The notes: a model not told the origin generated them from the sequence alone. 64,000 nt of DNA from Pantoea coffeiphila (GCF_016909495.1 NZ_JAFBFW010000002.1:682001-746000); one strand, 5' to 3'. Positions 47,166-58,528 are shown, numbered from the stretch's first letter. Numbers and translations: made by a program.

Positions 47166-48470
47166 TCAGGCCTGAGCGGTCTGGTTCATCAGTTCCTGGA
47201 AGTTAGTGGCTTTCTCAGTCACTTTCGCTTTTTCCAGCACGGCTTCAACAGCCTGCTCTTCCAGCGCAACGTTACGCATGTTGTTCATCAGCTCGGTGTT
47301 TTTGCTGTAGAACTCAATAACTTCTGATGGATCTTCGTACGCAGAAGCCATTTCTTCGATCAGCGCTTTAACGCGGTCTTCGTCAGCTTTCAGCTCGTGG
47401 GTACGAATCACTTCACCCAGCAGCAGACCAACCACTACGCGGCGTTTTGCCTGCTCTTCGAACAGTTCACGAGGCAGTTCCAGAGCCTGCTTCTCGTTAC
47501 CGCCAAAGCGCTGTGCAGCCTGACGCTTCAGCACGTCGATTTCGCCGTCGATCAGGGCAGCAGGGACGTCGATGTCGTTAGCTGCAACCAGGCCGTCGAT
47601 AGCCTGAGACTTCACGCGGTTACGCACGGCGCCTTTCAGTTCACGCTGCATGTTCTTACGTACTTCGGTACGCAGACCAGCCAGAGAACCATCAGCCACG
47701 CCGAAACGCTTGATGAACTCTTCGGTGAATTCTGGCAGCTCACGCTCTTCAACTTTCTTCAGCACGATTTCAAACTTCGCTGCTTTCCCTTTCAGGTTTT
47801 CAGCGTGGTAATCTTCCGGGAAGTTAACGTCGATAGTGAAGGTTTCACCGGCTTTATGGCCAACAACGCCTTCTTCGAAGCCTGGGATCATACGACCCTG
47901 GCCCATTGCCAGTACGAAATCAGACGCTTTGCCGCCTTCGAACTCTTCGCCGTCTACAGAACCGGTGAAATCGATGGTTGCACGATCTTCCGCGCCAGCA
48001 GCCGCGTCGGTTTCTTTCCAGGTCGCCTGCTGCTTACGCAGGGTATCCAGCATGGCATCAACGTCTTCGTCAGTGACTTCTACAACCGGTTTTTCAACTT
48101 CGATTGCTTCCAGACCCTGCAGCTCAACTTCCGGATACACTTCAAACTCAGCAGAGAAAGTGAAGTCTTCACCGATTTTGTATTCGCCCGGTACATAGTT
48201 TGGCGAACCGGCTGGATTGATTTTTTCTTTGATGATCGCATCAACAAAGTTGCGCTGCATCAAATCGCCCAGCACGTCCTGACGAACGGAGGCACCGTAA
48301 CGCTGTGCAACGACGGTCATCGGCACTTTACCTTTACGGAAACCGTCGATACGTACTTTCTTAGCTACGCTAACCAGCTCGTTTTTAACTGCAGTTTCGA
48401 TCACGTCTTTAGGAACGGTAATCGTTACGCGACGGCCCAGGCCCTGAGTTGTTTCTACTGAAGCTTGCAT
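47166..48470 (-). CDS. tig: Trigger factor
   Basis: 434 residues (E. coli 432). The N-terminal ribosome-binding domain carries the signature GFRKGKVP that docks L23; a FKBP-type peptidyl-prolyl isomerase domain (about 150-245, [17 protein letters not shown]) and a helical C-terminal chaperone cavity follow. It folds nascent chains on the ribosome. It lies downstream of bolA and upstream of clpP. Confidence 0.97.
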   Translation of the reverse strand: MQASVETTQGLGRRVTITVPKDVIETAVKNELVSVAKKVRIDGFRKGKVPMTVVAQRYGASVRQDVLGDLMQRNFVDAIIKEKINPAGSPNYVPGEYKIGEDFTFSAEFEVYPEVELQGLEAIEVEKPVVEVTDEDVDAMLDTLRKQQATWKETDAAAGAEDRATIDFTGSVDGEEFEGGKASDFVLAMGQGRMIPGFEEGVVGHKAGETFTIDVNFPEDYHAENLKGKAAKFEIVLKKVEERELPEFTEEFIKRFGVADGSLAGLRTEVRKNMQRELKGAVRNRVKSQAIDGLVAANDIDVPAALIDGEIDVLKRQAAQRFGGNEKQALELPRELFEEQAKRRVVVGLLLGEVIRTHELKADEDRVKALIEEMASAYEDPSEVIEFYSKNTELMNNMRNVALEEQAVEAVLEKAKVTEKATNFQELMNQTAQA

Positions 48471-48763
48471 CTTATTACCTCAAAAAATCACGTGCTCGGT
48501 CAACTTCAGATGCACCCTGCTACGGTGGAAACACCGATAACTGAATGAATCTAAGAACCGGGACGGCTTCTGATGCCAGAACCGCATTCCCTGTTAACAG
48601 AAGCGTCCCGAAGACATTCTGTGAAAAAATAGACGCCGCATTATAGCGGCAACGTCTAAGCGAGTCGAGGCTGCACACTCCCCCGACGCACGCTACTTTT
48701 TACATTTTTGCGATGAAACCGCAAGAATTTGATGAGAGCAGAGGCTTTTCAGCGGCTATAAAC
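48471..48763. other. bolA-tig intergenic region with a long bulged hairpin
   Basis: Left arm CGGGACGGCTTCTG (48559-48572) pairs with right arm CAGAAGCGTCCCG (48598-48610): 13 base pairs with one bulged G and a 25-base loop. It falls in the tig leader. No gene or T tract is associated. Confidence 0.5.
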
Positions 48764-48787
48764 GAAAAAACGGCCCAGAGGCCGTTT
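48764..48787 (-). terminator. bolA terminator
   Basis: ACGGCC-CAGA-GGCCGT, followed on the minus strand by TTTTTTCG, 25 bases after the bolA stop. Confidence 0.85.
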
Positions 48788-48809
48788 GGTATTGGAAGAT
48801 GATTAATAG

Positions 48810-49124
48810 TTATGCCAGCGTTCCGGCTCCCCGACAGTTAGGCGAGGCGGGCACGGTATCCTGCAGGCTTTCCCACTCTTTGACCGTGTAGCTGTGCAAC
48901 GCCAGCGCATGGACGCTTCCTGCCAGTTCATCAGCCAGCACGCCGTAAATCGCACGGTGCCGCACCAGGAAACGCTGGTCGATAAAACTGTCACTGACGA
49001 TCACCACCTTGAAGTGACTTTCCGCCCCCGCAGGAACGTTGTGACGATAGCTTTCGTCATGGACCTCAAGGTGCACCGGTGAAAATGCCGTACGTAACTT
49101 TTCTTCTATTTGTTCACGGATCAT
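48810..49124 (-). CDS. bolA: Morphogene regulator BolA
   Basis: 104 residues from [21 protein letters not shown], with GGAG seven bases upstream. The class-II KH-like BolA fold includes [20 protein letters not shown] and the conserved His in [10 protein letters not shown], used with glutaredoxin Grx4 to bind an iron-sulfur cluster. BolA influences cell shape and stationary-phase gene expression. It is divergent from yajG and upstream of tig. Confidence 0.94.
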   Translation of the reverse strand: MIREQIEEKLRTAFSPVHLEVHDESYRHNVPAGAESHFKVVIVSDSFIDQRFLVRHRAIYGVLADELAGSVHALALHSYTVKEWESLQDTVPASPNCRGAGTLA

Positions 49125-49412
49125 AACCGAACTCCTCTCCAGCAGAGAACTGCGCCCCATCTCTTTAAATGTTAGTCGTTTTTTATGCAAACCCGATGCA
49201 CTTTAACGAAATTTTCAAATCAGCCAACATTTTTACTTATCGAACGTGAAACACTCAGGCCTGATTGCAGTCCAAGCCTCAAGCGTTCAGTCGTCCGAAA
49301 ATACGACAACGCGATGAATTTACGCGCTATCGGGGCTTCCCCTGACTTCAGGCGATGTTATGATGGCCGGAGTTTTTTCAGCAATACAACTCACGTTACC
49401 GAGAAAATAAGC

Positions 49413-49991
49413 ATGTTAAAAAAATTACTGTTCCCTCTGCTGGCCATGTTTATGCTGGCTGGCTGTGCGACAAGCAGCAACACGCTTGATATTTCACCTA
49501 AAATCAAGCTGCCCCAGCAGGACCCAGGCCTGATGGGCGTCACCATTAGTATCAACGGAGCCGATCAGCGTACCGACCAGGCACTGGCGAAAGTGAACCG
49601 TGACGGCCAGCTGATCACGCTGACGCCTTCCCGCGATCTGCGCTTCCTGCTACAGGAAAGCCTGGAGAAACAAATGACGGCCCGTGGCTATATGGTTGGT
49701 CCAAGCGGTGCAGTCGACCTGCAAATCGTGGTGAATAATCTTTATGCCGACGTGACTCAGGGCAACGTCCGCTACAGCATTACCACCAAGGCCGATATTT
49801 CGATTATTGCTACCGCTAAAAACGGCAATAAGCAGGTGAAAAACTATCGCCAGGTCTACAGCGTGGAAGGTGCTTTCAACGCCAGCAACGAAAAAATTAC
49901 CAATGCGGTTAACGCAACACTGGGTGACGTGATTGCCGATATGGCTCAGGACACGTCGGTCAGCGAGTTCATCAAGCAAAACTCTCGTTAA
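49413..49991 (+). CDS. yajG: YajG-family lipoprotein
   Basis: 192 residues, as in E. coli. The lipoprotein signal MLKKLLFPLLAMFMLAGC ends in a lipobox. The rest is a YajG domain (ISINGADQRTDQALAKV) of unknown function. The long frame upstream of 49413 lies opposite the bolA promoter region and is rejected. It is the first gene of yajG-ampG. Confidence 0.93.
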   Translation: MLKKLLFPLLAMFMLAGCATSSNTLDISPKIKLPQQDPGLMGVTISINGADQRTDQALAKVNRDGQLITLTPSRDLRFLLQESLEKQMTARGYMVGPSGAVDLQIVVNNLYADVTQGNVRYSITTKADISIIATAKNGNKQVKNYRQVYSVEGAFNASNEKITNAVNATLGDVIADMAQDTSVSEFIKQNSR

Positions 49992-49997
49992 TCATTG

Positions 49998-50022
49998 CAG
50001 GCCCGCCGGGATAGCGGGCCTG
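49998..50022 (+). terminator. Hairpin between yajG and ampG
   Basis: CAGGCCCGC and GCGGGCCTG form a 9-bp stem seven bases after the yajG stop. It lacks a T run, so it is more likely an attenuator or mRNA stabiliser inside the operon. Confidence 0.55.
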
Positions 50023-50036
50023 ACTTTAAGGTCCGT

Positions 50037-51521
50037 ATGCCCAATCACTATTTGCACATTTTCACTCGGCGCAACTCCGCCCTCCTTTTATTACTTGGTT
50101 TCGCATCCGGCCTTCCCCTGGCATTAACCTCCGGCACTCTGCAGGCGTGGATGGCGGTGGAAAATGTCGATATCAAAACCATCGGTTTCTTCTCACTGGT
50201 CGGCCAGGCTTACGTGTTTAAGTTTCTCTGGTCACCGCTGATGGATCGCTATACGCCGCCATTTCTTGGCCGTCGACGCGGCTGGCTACTGATTACCCAA
50301 CTACTGCTTATCGTCGGCATCGCCATGATGGGCTTTTTACAGCCTTCGCGCGACCTGACATTGCTGGCAGCGCTGGCTGTGCTGATCGCCTTCTGTTCCG
50401 CCTCGCAGGATATTGTTTTTGATGCGTGGAAAACCGATGTACTGAGCGCGGCCGAACGCGGTAACGGTGCCGCCATCAGCGTGCTGGGTTACCGACTGGC
50501 GATGCTGGTTTCCGGCGGCCTGGCGCTATGGCTGGCCGACCGTTACCTCGGCTGGCAGGCCATCTGGTGGCTGATGGCGCTGATGATGGTCCCGGGTGTT
50601 ATCGCAACGCTACTGGCTAAAGAACCCGCGCTAACCTCCGAAGTCCCGCGTTCTCTGGAACAGGCGGTCGTTGCTCCGCTGCGCGATTTCTTTAATCGCA
50701 ACAATGCGTGGCTGATTCTGTCACTGATTGTGCTCTACAAGCTGGGCGATGCCTTTGCCGCCAGCCTGACCACCATTTTTCTGATCCGCGGCGTGGGCTT
50801 TGACGCGGGGGATGTCGGCCTGGTCAATAAAACGCTGGGATTGATAGCGACCATTGTTGGCGCGCTGGTCGGCGGAGTACTGATGCAGCGTCTGAGCCTG
50901 TTCCGTGCGTTGATGCTGTTCGGCATCCTGCAGGCCGTTTCCAATCTGGGTTACTGGATACTGTCAGTAACTGACAAGCACCTTTACAGCATGGCGGCGG
51001 CGGTAACCGTGGAAAACCTCTGCGGTGGAATGGGCACGGCGGCATTTGTCGCACTGCTGATGACACTGTGCAACCGCTCGTTTTCGGCAACCCAGTTCGC
51101 TTTGCTCTCTGCCCTGTCTGCCGTTGGACGGGTGTATGTTGGGCCGGTAGCCGGCTGGTTTGTAGATGGCTGGGGCTGGCCAACCTTTTATGCTTTCTCG
51201 GTCGTTGCTGCGCTGCCCGGGCTGCTGCTGTTGGCGGGCTGCCGATCAACGCTTGAATATGCGCAGAAACATCCAGACTTTCCACCGCGCACTGCATTTC
51301 CCAATGCATACCGCTGGGCCCTGCGCAGTTTGGTACTCGGATCGCTACTGTTGATTCTCTGGCTGATCGTCCTGGCACTAAATGCATCGGATTTAACCGT
51401 GCCTGATGTTATTGTTTCCGGATTGTTAAAAACAGCTGTTTCACTGATGTTGGCAGGCATAGCCGCAGGAACGTTACTCGATTTTTTGGCAGGCCGAAAA
51501 TTATCTGAAAGTGCCGATTAA
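50037..51521 (+). CDS. ampG: Muropeptide permease AmpG
   Basis: AmpG imports GlcNAc-anhydro-MurNAc peptides for cell-wall recycling and, where ampC is inducible, supplies its inducer. It has 494 residues and 12-14 membrane helices of the major facilitator superfamily. The N-terminal block LGFASGLPLALTSGTLQAWM and QDIVFDAWKTDVLS are hallmark motifs. TTAAGG precedes the chosen ATG at 50037, and the earlier in-frame ATG inside the hairpin is rejected. Confidence 0.95.
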   Translation: MPNHYLHIFTRRNSALLLLLGFASGLPLALTSGTLQAWMAVENVDIKTIGFFSLVGQAYVFKFLWSPLMDRYTPPFLGRRRGWLLITQLLLIVGIAMMGFLQPSRDLTLLAALAVLIAFCSASQDIVFDAWKTDVLSAAERGNGAAISVLGYRLAMLVSGGLALWLADRYLGWQAIWWLMALMMVPGVIATLLAKEPALTSEVPRSLEQAVVAPLRDFFNRNNAWLILSLIVLYKLGDAFAASLTTIFLIRGVGFDAGDVGLVNKTLGLIATIVGALVGGVLMQRLSLFRALMLFGILQAVSNLGYWILSVTDKHLYSMAAAVTVENLCGGMGTAAFVALLMTLCNRSFSATQFALLSALSAVGRVYVGPVAGWFVDGWGWPTFYAFSVVAALPGLLLLAGCRSTLEYAQKHPDFPPRTAFPNAYRWALRSLVLGSLLLILWLIVLALNASDLTVPDVIVSGLLKTAVSLMLAGIAAGTLLDFLAGRKLSESAD

Positions 51522-51590
51522 ATCGCCGCTTAAGCTGATAAATTCGATTTGTTAAGGAAATTATTTTCATAACAATTTAATAACAATATT

Positions 51591-51625
51591 CCAGGCAATT
51601 GTAACACCTGCCTGGATTATTTTTG
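51591..51625 (+). terminator. ampG terminator
   Basis: CCAGGCA and TGCCTGG form a 7-bp stem with an 11-base loop, followed by ATTATTTTTG. Confidence 0.75.
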
Positions 51626-51977
51626 CGTAGCAGATTACAGCTACAACTGCCAGTTGAATAAAAATAAAATTTTTTGGCTTTTTGAGCGGGATTGGAAAAG
51701 TTTTACGCGAAAAATATTTTTAAATAAAGAGTATTAAAACCCGGTGAGTAATTAGTTTTATGCCGTTTATTATCACACAATTGATAAGGACTTGTTAAAT
51801 AATTGGATCAATAACCGTCTGGTTATAGCGTCTGGATTTTGACCTGACTTTTTTTCATAGAATTTTGTTATATTGCCTCCAACCCATTGCTGCCATTAAT
51901 ATTTTGTCACCGCCAGCAACATATGTGACAGCCTTGGCAAAAGGTGTCAACACCTCGCTGACACAACCTGTTGCAGG

Positions 51978-52006
51978 TTTACAGTACTGAAACCTTCCCG
52001 TAAAAT
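51978..52006 (+). promoter_or_regulatory. Candidate sigma-70 promoter of cyoABCDE
   Basis: TTTACA, 17 bases, then TAAAAT, 49 bases upstream of the cyoA start. The dyad AGGTGT-CA-ACACCT just upstream (51942-51955) may bind a regulator; cyo is repressed by ArcA and Fnr in E. coli, but no clear consensus site was identified. Confidence 0.6.
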
Positions 52007-52054
52007 GCCGCCACACTTAAACGACAATAGAGCCCTTGTCATTGAGGTCGTTAA

Positions 52055-52984
52055 ATGAGACTCAGTAAATACAATAAAAGTTTGGGGATTTTGTCATTAA
52101 TCGCAGGCGCCATTTTGTTAAGTGGTTGTGATAGTGCATTGTTAAATCCCAAAGGACAGATTGCGTTGGAGCAACGTTCGCTGATACTGACGGCTTTTGG
52201 CCTGATGATGATCGTCGTTATCCCCGCCGTCTTAATGGCCGTGGTGTTCGCCTGGAAATATCGGGCATCAAACACCAACGCGAAATACAGCCCAAACTGG
52301 TCACACTCTAACAAAGTTGAAGCCGTTGTCTGGACTGTACCAATCTTAATCATTGTTTTCCTTGGTATTCTGACGTGGAAATCTACCCACGCTCTGGAAC
52401 CAAGCAAGCCGCTGGTTTCTGACAAGAAGCCTGTTGAGATTGAGGTTGTTTCGCTCGACTGGAAATGGCTGTTCATTTACCCGGAACAGGGTATTGCAAC
52501 CGTCAACCAGATTGCGTTCCCCGCTAATCGCCCAGTTAACTTCAAGATCACGTCTAACTCAGTGATGAACTCCTTCTTTATTCCTACTCTTGGTAGCCAG
52601 ATCTACTCAATGGCCGGAATGCAGACGAAGCTTCACCTGATTGCGAACGAACCTGGCACCTTTAACGGTATCTCCTCGAACTTCAGTGGTCGTGGTTTCT
52701 CTGGTATGAAGTTTAAAGCGATTGCCACTCCTGACGAAGCAACCTTCGAGCAGTGGGTAGCAAAAGCGAAAGAGTCAACCTCTACACTCGCGACTATGGA
52801 TGATTTTAACAAGCTGGCAGCGCCTAGCGAAAATCACCCTGTTGAATTCTTCTCAAGTGTGAAACCTGGTCTGTTCTTGGATGTTATCAATCAGTTCCAG
52901 ATGAACCACGGCGGAAGCATGGACATGTCATCGCATGAAGGTATGGATATGAGCCATTCCGCTCACGCGGGAGCCGAGGAATAA
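52055..52984 (+). CDS. cyoA: Cytochrome bo3 oxidase subunit II
   Basis: 309 residues. The lipoprotein signal ends in LLSGC; two transmembrane helices follow, then a cupredoxin domain that has lost the CuA ligands, as in quinol oxidases. The C-terminus is Met/His-rich ([18 protein letters not shown]). It is the first gene of the cyoABCDE operon for aerobic ubiquinol oxidation. Confidence 0.96.
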   Translation: MRLSKYNKSLGILSLIAGAILLSGCDSALLNPKGQIALEQRSLILTAFGLMMIVVIPAVLMAVVFAWKYRASNTNAKYSPNWSHSNKVEAVVWTVPILIIVFLGILTWKSTHALEPSKPLVSDKKPVEIEVVSLDWKWLFIYPEQGIATVNQIAFPANRPVNFKITSNSVMNSFFIPTLGSQIYSMAGMQTKLHLIANEPGTFNGISSNFSGRGFSGMKFKAIATPDEATFEQWVAKAKESTSTLATMDDFNKLAAPSENHPVEFFSSVKPGLFLDVINQFQMNHGGSMDMSSHEGMDMSHSAHAGAEE

Positions 52985-52988
52985 TACA

Positions 52989-54980
52989 ATGTTAGGTAAA
53001 TTAACACTGGATGCAGTGCCCCTTCACGAGCCGATTATCGTTGTTACGGTAGCAGCCATCATTCTTGGTGGTCTGGCGCTTGTGGCTGCAATCACTTACT
53101 TCGGTAAGTGGAACTATCTTTGGAGCGAGTGGCTGACTTCTGTCGATCACAAAAAACTCGGTATCATGTACATCATCCTGGCCTTCGTCATGCTGCTGCG
53201 TGGCTTTGCCGATGCGGTGATGATGCGTAGCCAGCAGGTGCTTGCCTCTGCCGGTGAGGCCGGATTCCTGCCACCGCACCACTACGACCAGATCTTCACC
53301 GCCCACGGCGTGATCATGATCTTCTTCGTAGCGATGCCGTTTGTTGTTGGTCTGATGAACATTGCTGTTCCTCTACAGATCGGCGCACGCGACGTGGCCT
53401 TCCCGTTCCTGAACAACCTGAGCTTCTGGTTCACCGTTGTCGGTGTGGTTCTGGTTAACCTGTCACTGGGCGTGGGCGAATTTGCTCAGACCGGCTGGCT
53501 GGCTTACCCACCACTTTCCGGTGCGGAGTACAGTCCGGGGGTCGGGGTTGACTACTGGATATGGAGTCTGCAGTTATCCGGTATTGGTACGACATTAACA
53601 GGTATTAACTTCTTCGTTACTATCCTGAAAATGCGTGCGCCTGGCATGACTATGTTCAAAATGCCGGTGTTCACCTGGGCTTCACTGTGTACTAACGTAT
53701 TGATCATCGCTGCGTTCCCGGTTCTGACCGTGACCTTAGCGCTGCTGACGCTTGACCGCTATCTTGGTTTCCACTTCTTTACCAATGATATGGGCGGCAA
53801 CATGATGATGTACGTCAACCTGATTTGGGTTTGGGGTCATCCGGAAGTATACATCCTGGTTCTGCCAGTATTTGGTGTGTTCTCCGAAATCGTTGCAACC
53901 TTCTCTAAAAAGCGTCTGTTTGGTTATACCTCTCTGGTGTGGGCAACGGTAGTTATTACCATCCTGTCCTTCATCGTTTGGCTGCACCACTTCTTCACCA
54001 TGGGTGCGGGTGCGAACGTTAACGCCTTCTTCGGTATCATGACGATGATCATCGCCATCCCGACCGGTGTTAAAATCTTCAACTGGCTGTTCACCATGTA
54101 TCAGGGTCGCATTCAGATGCACTCTGCAATGCTGTGGACCGTTGGCTTCCTGGTCACCTTCTCTGTAGGTGGTATGACCGGGGTTCTGCTGGCCGTGCCG
54201 GGTGCTGACTTCGTTCTGCACAACAGTCTGTTCCTGATTGCTCACTTCCATAACGTCATTATCGGTGGTGTAGTATTCGGTTGCTTCGCAGGTGTGACCT
54301 ACTGGTTCCCTAAAGCGTTCGGCTTTACGCTGAATGAAACCTGGGGTATCCGTGCGTTCTGGTTCTGGATTATCGGCTTCTTTGTTGCCTTTATGCCGCT
54401 GTACGCACTGGGCTTCATGGGTATGACCCGTCGTATTAGCCAGGACATCGATCCTCAGTTCCACTCGCTGCTGGTTGTAGCTGCATTCGGTGCTGCACTG
54501 ATTGCCTGTGGTGTAATCTGTCAGCTGACTCAGTTCTACGTTTCCGTTCGCGACCGTGAACAGAACCGTGACCTGACCGGTGACCCATGGGGTGCACGTA
54601 CGCTGGAGTGGGCAACCTCTTCACCACCACCGTTCTATAACTTTGCCGTTGTTCCTCACGTTCACGAGCGCGATGCGTTCTGGGAAATGAAGGAAAAAGG
54701 TGAAGCTTATAAACAGCCGACGCACTATGAAGAAATTCATATGCCGAAAAACAGCGGCGCCGGTATCATCATTGCTCTGTTCGCTACCATCTTCGGTTTC
54801 GCAGCAATCTGGCACATCTGGTGGCTGGTAGGTCTGTCCTTCCTGGGCATGATCGTGACCTGGATCGTGAAGAGCTTTGACGAAGACGTGGATTACTACG
54901 TTCCTGTTGCCGAAATCGAAAAAATCGAGAATCAGCACTTTGACGAAATTAGCAAAGCAGGTCTGAAAAATGTCAACTGA
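52989..54980 (+). CDS. cyoB: Cytochrome bo3 oxidase subunit I
   Basis: 663 residues, identical in length to E. coli. The proton-pumping catalytic subunit binds heme b, heme o3 and CuB. Ligand histidines are visible in [11 protein letters not shown] (H106), WGHPEVYIL (H284), WLHHFFTMG (H333/H334) and [10 protein letters not shown] (H419/H421). It starts four bases after cyoA and overlaps cyoC by 11. Confidence 0.97.
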   Translation: MLGKLTLDAVPLHEPIIVVTVAAIILGGLALVAAITYFGKWNYLWSEWLTSVDHKKLGIMYIILAFVMLLRGFADAVMMRSQQVLASAGEAGFLPPHHYDQIFTAHGVIMIFFVAMPFVVGLMNIAVPLQIGARDVAFPFLNNLSFWFTVVGVVLVNLSLGVGEFAQTGWLAYPPLSGAEYSPGVGVDYWIWSLQLSGIGTTLTGINFFVTILKMRAPGMTMFKMPVFTWASLCTNVLIIAAFPVLTVTLALLTLDRYLGFHFFTNDMGGNMMMYVNLIWVWGHPEVYILVLPVFGVFSEIVATFSKKRLFGYTSLVWATVVITILSFIVWLHHFFTMGAGANVNAFFGIMTMIIAIPTGVKIFNWLFTMYQGRIQMHSAMLWTVGFLVTFSVGGMTGVLLAVPGADFVLHNSLFLIAHFHNVIIGGVVFGCFAGVTYWFPKAFGFTLNETWGIRAFWFWIIGFFVAFMPLYALGFMGMTRRISQDIDPQFHSLLVVAAFGAALIACGVICQLTQFYVSVRDREQNRDLTGDPWGARTLEWATSSPPPFYNFAVVPHVHERDAFWEMKEKGEAYKQPTHYEEIHMPKNSGAGIIIALFATIFGFAAIWHIWWLVGLSFLGMIVTWIVKSFDEDVDYYVPVAEIEKIENQHFDEISKAGLKNVN

Positions 54981-55587
54981 AACTCTGGCTAAACACCACG
55001 ACGACGCCCATGGGGACCATGGGCATCACGATGCGGGCGCCAACAAGATCTTTGGCTTCTGGATCTATCTGATGAGCGACTGCATCATCTTCGCAACCCT
55101 GTTTGCGACGTATGGTGTGATGGTTAACAACACCGCCGGTGGCCCGGCAGGCAAAGATATCTTTGAACTGCCGTTCGTACTGGTTGAAACCGCACTGCTT
55201 CTGTTGAGCTCCATTACCTACGGTTTTGCAGTTATCAACATGAACAAAGGTCAGAAAGGCGCCGTACTCGGCTGGCTGTTCATGACCTTCCTGTTTGGTG
55301 TGGGCTTCATCGGGATGGAAATCTATGAATTCCATCACCTGATCAAAGAGGGCTTCGGTCCGGATCGTAGTGGCTTCCTCTCCGCGTTCTTCACGTTGGT
55401 TGGTACCCACGGTCTGCACGTGACCTCTGGCCTGATCTGGATGCTGGTACTGATGTTCCAGGTTTCCAAACGTGGCCTGAACGATACTAACCGCGCGCGT
55501 ATTATGTGCCTGAGCCTGTTCTGGCACTTCCTCGATGTGGTTTGGATCTGCGTATTCACCATTGTTTACCTGATGGGAGCCATGTAA
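54970..55587 (+). CDS. cyoC: Cytochrome bo3 oxidase subunit III
   Basis: 205 residues with a His/Asp-rich N-terminus ([16 protein letters not shown]) and five membrane helices. The conserved Glu in [10 protein letters not shown] of the COX3 family is present. It overlaps cyoB by 11 bases and cyoD by one. Confidence 0.96.
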   Translation: MSTETLAKHHDDAHGDHGHHDAGANKIFGFWIYLMSDCIIFATLFATYGVMVNNTAGGPAGKDIFELPFVLVETALLLLSSITYGFAVINMNKGQKGAVLGWLFMTFLFGVGFIGMEIYEFHHLIKEGFGPDRSGFLSAFFTLVGTHGLHVTSGLIWMLVLMFQVSKRGLNDTNRARIMCLSLFWHFLDVVWICVFTIVYLMGAM

Positions 55588-55919
55588 TGAGTCATTCTGT
55601 AAACGAACATGGCGGCGCGTCTCACGGTAGCGTGAAGTCATATATGATCGGCTTTATCCTGTCGATCATTCTGACAGGTATCCCGTTCTGGATGGTCATG
55701 GACGGCGGAGCTTCTAAAGCGGTTACGCTGACTGTGGTTCTGGTGTGTGCGGTTGTTCAGCTGCTGGTTCACCTGGTGTACTTCCTGCACCTGGACAGCA
55801 AGTCCGAGGGCGGCTGGAATATGGTTGCTATCGTCTTCGCGGCGATCATCATCCTGATTGTTGTTGTCGGCTCTCTCTGGATCATGTGGAACCTCAACTA
55901 CAACATGATGACCCACTAA
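55587..55919 (+). CDS. cyoD: Cytochrome bo3 oxidase subunit IV
   Basis: 110 residues from [19 protein letters not shown] with three membrane helices. Its ATG overlaps the cyoC stop (TAATG), so it is translationally coupled. It assists assembly of the CuB centre. Confidence 0.95.
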   Translation: MSHSVNEHGGASHGSVKSYMIGFILSIILTGIPFWMVMDGGASKAVTLTVVLVCAVVQLLVHLVYFLHLDSKSEGGWNMVAIVFAAIIILIVVVGSLWIMWNLNYNMMTH

Positions 55920-55929
55920 CAGAGCTACT

Positions 55930-56820
55930 GTGATGATTAAGCGATACCTGCAAGTAACAAAACCAGGGATTATTTTCGGGAATTTAATTTCTGTTATCGG
56001 GGGATTCCTGCTGGCTTCTAAAGGCAGCATCGATTACTCCCTGTTTCTCTTCACCCTTGTCGGCGTTTCGCTGGTGGTGGCATCGGGTTGTGTTTATAAC
56101 AACTACATCGACCGCGACATCGACAAAAAGATGGAGAGAACCAAGAATCGGGTGATGGTCAAAGGCCTCATCTCTCCGAAACTGAGCCTGGTTTATGCGA
56201 CCGTTTTAGGTATTGCTGGCTTTGCGATGCTGTATTTCGGAGCAAATCCGCTGGCCATGTGGCTGGCGGTGATGGGTTTCGTGGTTTATGTCGGCGTTTA
56301 CAGCCTGTACATGAAGCGCAACTCCGTCTACGGCACCCTGATTGGTAGTCTCTCTGGCGCAGCACCTCCGGTGATCGGCTACTGTGCGGTTTCCAATCAG
56401 TTTGACGCCGGTGCGTTGATCCTGCTGGCTATCTTTAGCCTGTGGCAGATGCCGCATTCCTATGCGATTGCTATCTTCCGCTTTAAAGATTACCAGGCAG
56501 CCAACATTCCGGTTCTGCCGGTGGTGAAAGGCATTTCGGTCGCGAAAAATCATATTACGCTGTATATCCTGGCGTTTATGATTGCCACGCTGATGCTGAC
56601 GCTGGGTGGTTATGCCGGATATAAATATCTGGTGGTGGCCGCAGCGGTTAGCGTCTGGTGGCTGGGTATGGCACTGTCAGGTTACAAAACCTCAAACGAC
56701 CGAGTTTGGGCGCGTAAACTGTTCGTGTTTTCAATCGTTGCTATCACCGCGCTGAGCGTGATGATGTCTGTCGATTTTATGACCCCCGCTTCTAAAGATC
56801 TGCTGACTTACGTCCGGTAA
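55930..56820 (+). CDS. cyoE: Protoheme IX farnesyltransferase (heme O synthase)
   Basis: 296 residues, an integral membrane UbiA-family prenyltransferase. The Asp-rich motif [18 protein letters not shown] and the second motif [17 protein letters not shown] are intact. It makes heme O for CyoB from heme B and farnesyl diphosphate, the product of IspA at the other end of the window. Last gene of the cyo operon. Confidence 0.96.
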   Translation: MMIKRYLQVTKPGIIFGNLISVIGGFLLASKGSIDYSLFLFTLVGVSLVVASGCVYNNYIDRDIDKKMERTKNRVMVKGLISPKLSLVYATVLGIAGFAMLYFGANPLAMWLAVMGFVVYVGVYSLYMKRNSVYGTLIGSLSGAAPPVIGYCAVSNQFDAGALILLAIFSLWQMPHSYAIAIFRFKDYQAANIPVLPVVKGISVAKNHITLYILAFMIATLMLTLGGYAGYKYLVVAAAVSVWWLGMALSGYKTSNDRVWARKLFVFSIVAITALSVMMSVDFMTPASKDLLTYVR

Positions 56821-56838
56821 GCAAAGCTGCATCACGAT

Positions 56839-56868
56839 AAAGGGCGCGATTTCGCGCCCTTTCTTTTT
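56839..56868 (+). terminator. cyoABCDE terminator
   Basis: AAAGGGCGCGA and TCGCGCCCTTT form a stem of about 10 bp followed by CTTTTTG. Confidence 0.9.
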
Positions 56869-56948
56869 GTTACGACTTCTTCGCAAGTAATGTTGTACCC
56901 GCCCTCCCCTCGCACATAAACTATGCGCACTAAATGCATGAGGTAGTA

Positions 56949-58316
56949 ATGAACGATAATAAAATGACCCCGGTCGAGCTTCGTGCTACCTGGGGCCTGG
57001 GGACGGTTTTTTCCCTGCGTATGCTGGGCATGTTTATGGTGTTACCGGTCCTCACCACTTATGGCATGGCTTTACAGGGAGCCAGCGAAGCATTGATCGG
57101 GCTGGCCATCGGCATTTACGGTTTAGCCCAGGCCGTATTCCAGATCCCCTTTGGACTGCTTTCCGATCGTATTGGCCGCAAGCCGCTTATCGTCGGCGGA
57201 CTGATTATTTTTGTTCTTGGTAGCGTGATTGCCGCATTAACCACCTCGATTTGGGGGGTAATCCTTGGCCGAGCGCTACAGGGTTCCGGTGCGATAGCCG
57301 CAGCGGTAATGGCACTGCTCTCCGATTTAACACGCGAGCAGAACCGCACCAAGGCGATGGCGTTTATCGGCATCAGCTTTGGTATTACCTTCGCTATCGC
57401 GATGGTACTGGGGCCGATCGTGACCAATGCGTTTGGCCTGCACGCGCTGTTCTGGATGATCGCCGTACTGGCAACGGCAGGCATTGTTATTACCCTGCTG
57501 GTGGTGCCCTCCGCGTCTAATCACGTACTCAACCGCGAGTCGGGCATGGTGAAAGGCAGCTTCCGCGATGTGCTGGCAAACAGCCGCCTGGTGAAACTGA
57601 ATTTCGGCATTCTCTGCCTGCACATTTTGCTGATGTCGAGCTTTGTCGCGCTGCCGGGCCAGTTTGAACGCGCGGGCTTACCGGCCGCCGAACACTGGAA
57701 AGTGTACCTGGTGACCATGCTTATCGCCTTCGTCAGCGTGGTGCCCTTTATTATTTACGCCGAAGTGAAGCGCCGGATGAAGCGCGTATTTATCTTCTGC
57801 GTGGCGCTGATGCTGGTGGCAGAAGTCGTCCTCTGGCTGGCTGGTGGACATTTCTGGACGCTGGTTATTGGCGTGCAGCTGTTCTTTGTCGGCTTTAATC
57901 TGATGGAAGCCATTCTGCCCTCGCTGGTCAGCAAAGAGTCCCCTCCCGGCTTCAAAGGCACCGCTATGGGGCTGTACTCAACCAGTCAGTTTATCGGCGT
58001 GGCAATCGGTGGCAGCATGGGCGGATGGGTGTTCGGTCACTTCGATGCGCAGAGCGTGTTTGTGGTTGGCGCAGTCATCGCCGCAGTCTGGCTGCTGGTC
58101 AGCATCACCATGCAGGAACCGCCTTACGTCAGCAGCCTGCGGATAACGCTGGAAGCCTGTACCTTAGATAAAAATGCACTGGAGCAGAAGCTGAAAACGG
58201 AACCTGGCGTAACGGCGGTATTTATCGTGCCGGAAGAGCAGAGTGCCTACGTCAAAATCGACAGCAAGGTCACCAGCCGCGCCACGCTGGAAAAGCTGAT
58301 TGCTTCAGCGGCATAA
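56949..58316 (+). CDS. yajR: MFS transporter YajR
   Basis: 455 residues. Twelve helices of the major facilitator superfamily include motif A (GLLSDRIGRKPLI) and are followed by a C-terminal cytosolic ferredoxin-like YAM domain (about 390-455, ending VKIDSKVTSRATLEKLIASA). The substrate is unknown; E. coli YajR has a solved structure. GAGGTAGTA precedes the ATG at 56949. It follows the cyo operon. Confidence 0.93.
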   Translation: MNDNKMTPVELRATWGLGTVFSLRMLGMFMVLPVLTTYGMALQGASEALIGLAIGIYGLAQAVFQIPFGLLSDRIGRKPLIVGGLIIFVLGSVIAALTTSIWGVILGRALQGSGAIAAAVMALLSDLTREQNRTKAMAFIGISFGITFAIAMVLGPIVTNAFGLHALFWMIAVLATAGIVITLLVVPSASNHVLNRESGMVKGSFRDVLANSRLVKLNFGILCLHILLMSSFVALPGQFERAGLPAAEHWKVYLVTMLIAFVSVVPFIIYAEVKRRMKRVFIFCVALMLVAEVVLWLAGGHFWTLVIGVQLFFVGFNLMEAILPSLVSKESPPGFKGTAMGLYSTSQFIGVAIGGSMGGWVFGHFDAQSVFVVGAVIAAVWLLVSITMQEPPYVSSLRITLEACTLDKNALEQKLKTEPGVTAVFIVPEEQSAYVKIDSKVTSRATLEKLIASAA

Positions 58317-58423
58317 ACTCGCACTTAAACAGAGACAGGCACCGCCCTGCCGTGGTCGGTGCAACGCTTCAGATCCGCACGTCATTGCAGACCCATTCGC
58401 GTTGAAATGAATATGTGCCAGCC

Positions 58424-58441
58424 GGCCCCTGAACAGGGGCC
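58424..58441. terminator. Hairpin between yajR and yajQ
   Basis: GGCCCCTG-AA-CAGGGGCC is a perfect GC-rich dyad in the 212-base gap between convergent yajR and yajQ. There is no T tract; it may act bidirectionally. Confidence 0.5.
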
Positions 58442-58528
58442 AGCCAGCTAACCTCATATCACCTGCGCTTCAGCACTCGGGCCTTACATCACGGTCCGAA
58501 ACGCCAAAACGAAGAAGCGATGTGAGGC

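Larger units (their letters stand above)
51522..52054 (+). other. ampG-cyoA intergenic region
   Basis: 533 A/T-rich bases. It contains the ampG terminator near its start (51591-51625), a dyad AGGTGT-CA-ACACCT at 51942-51955 and a sigma-70 promoter close to cyoA. Nothing between about 51630 and 51900 looks like a gene. Confidence 0.6.

Noticed and set aside
47397..48461. 354-codon plus-strand frame opposite tig
   Set aside because: Phe/Gln/His-rich complement of the trigger-factor gene, with no start signal.
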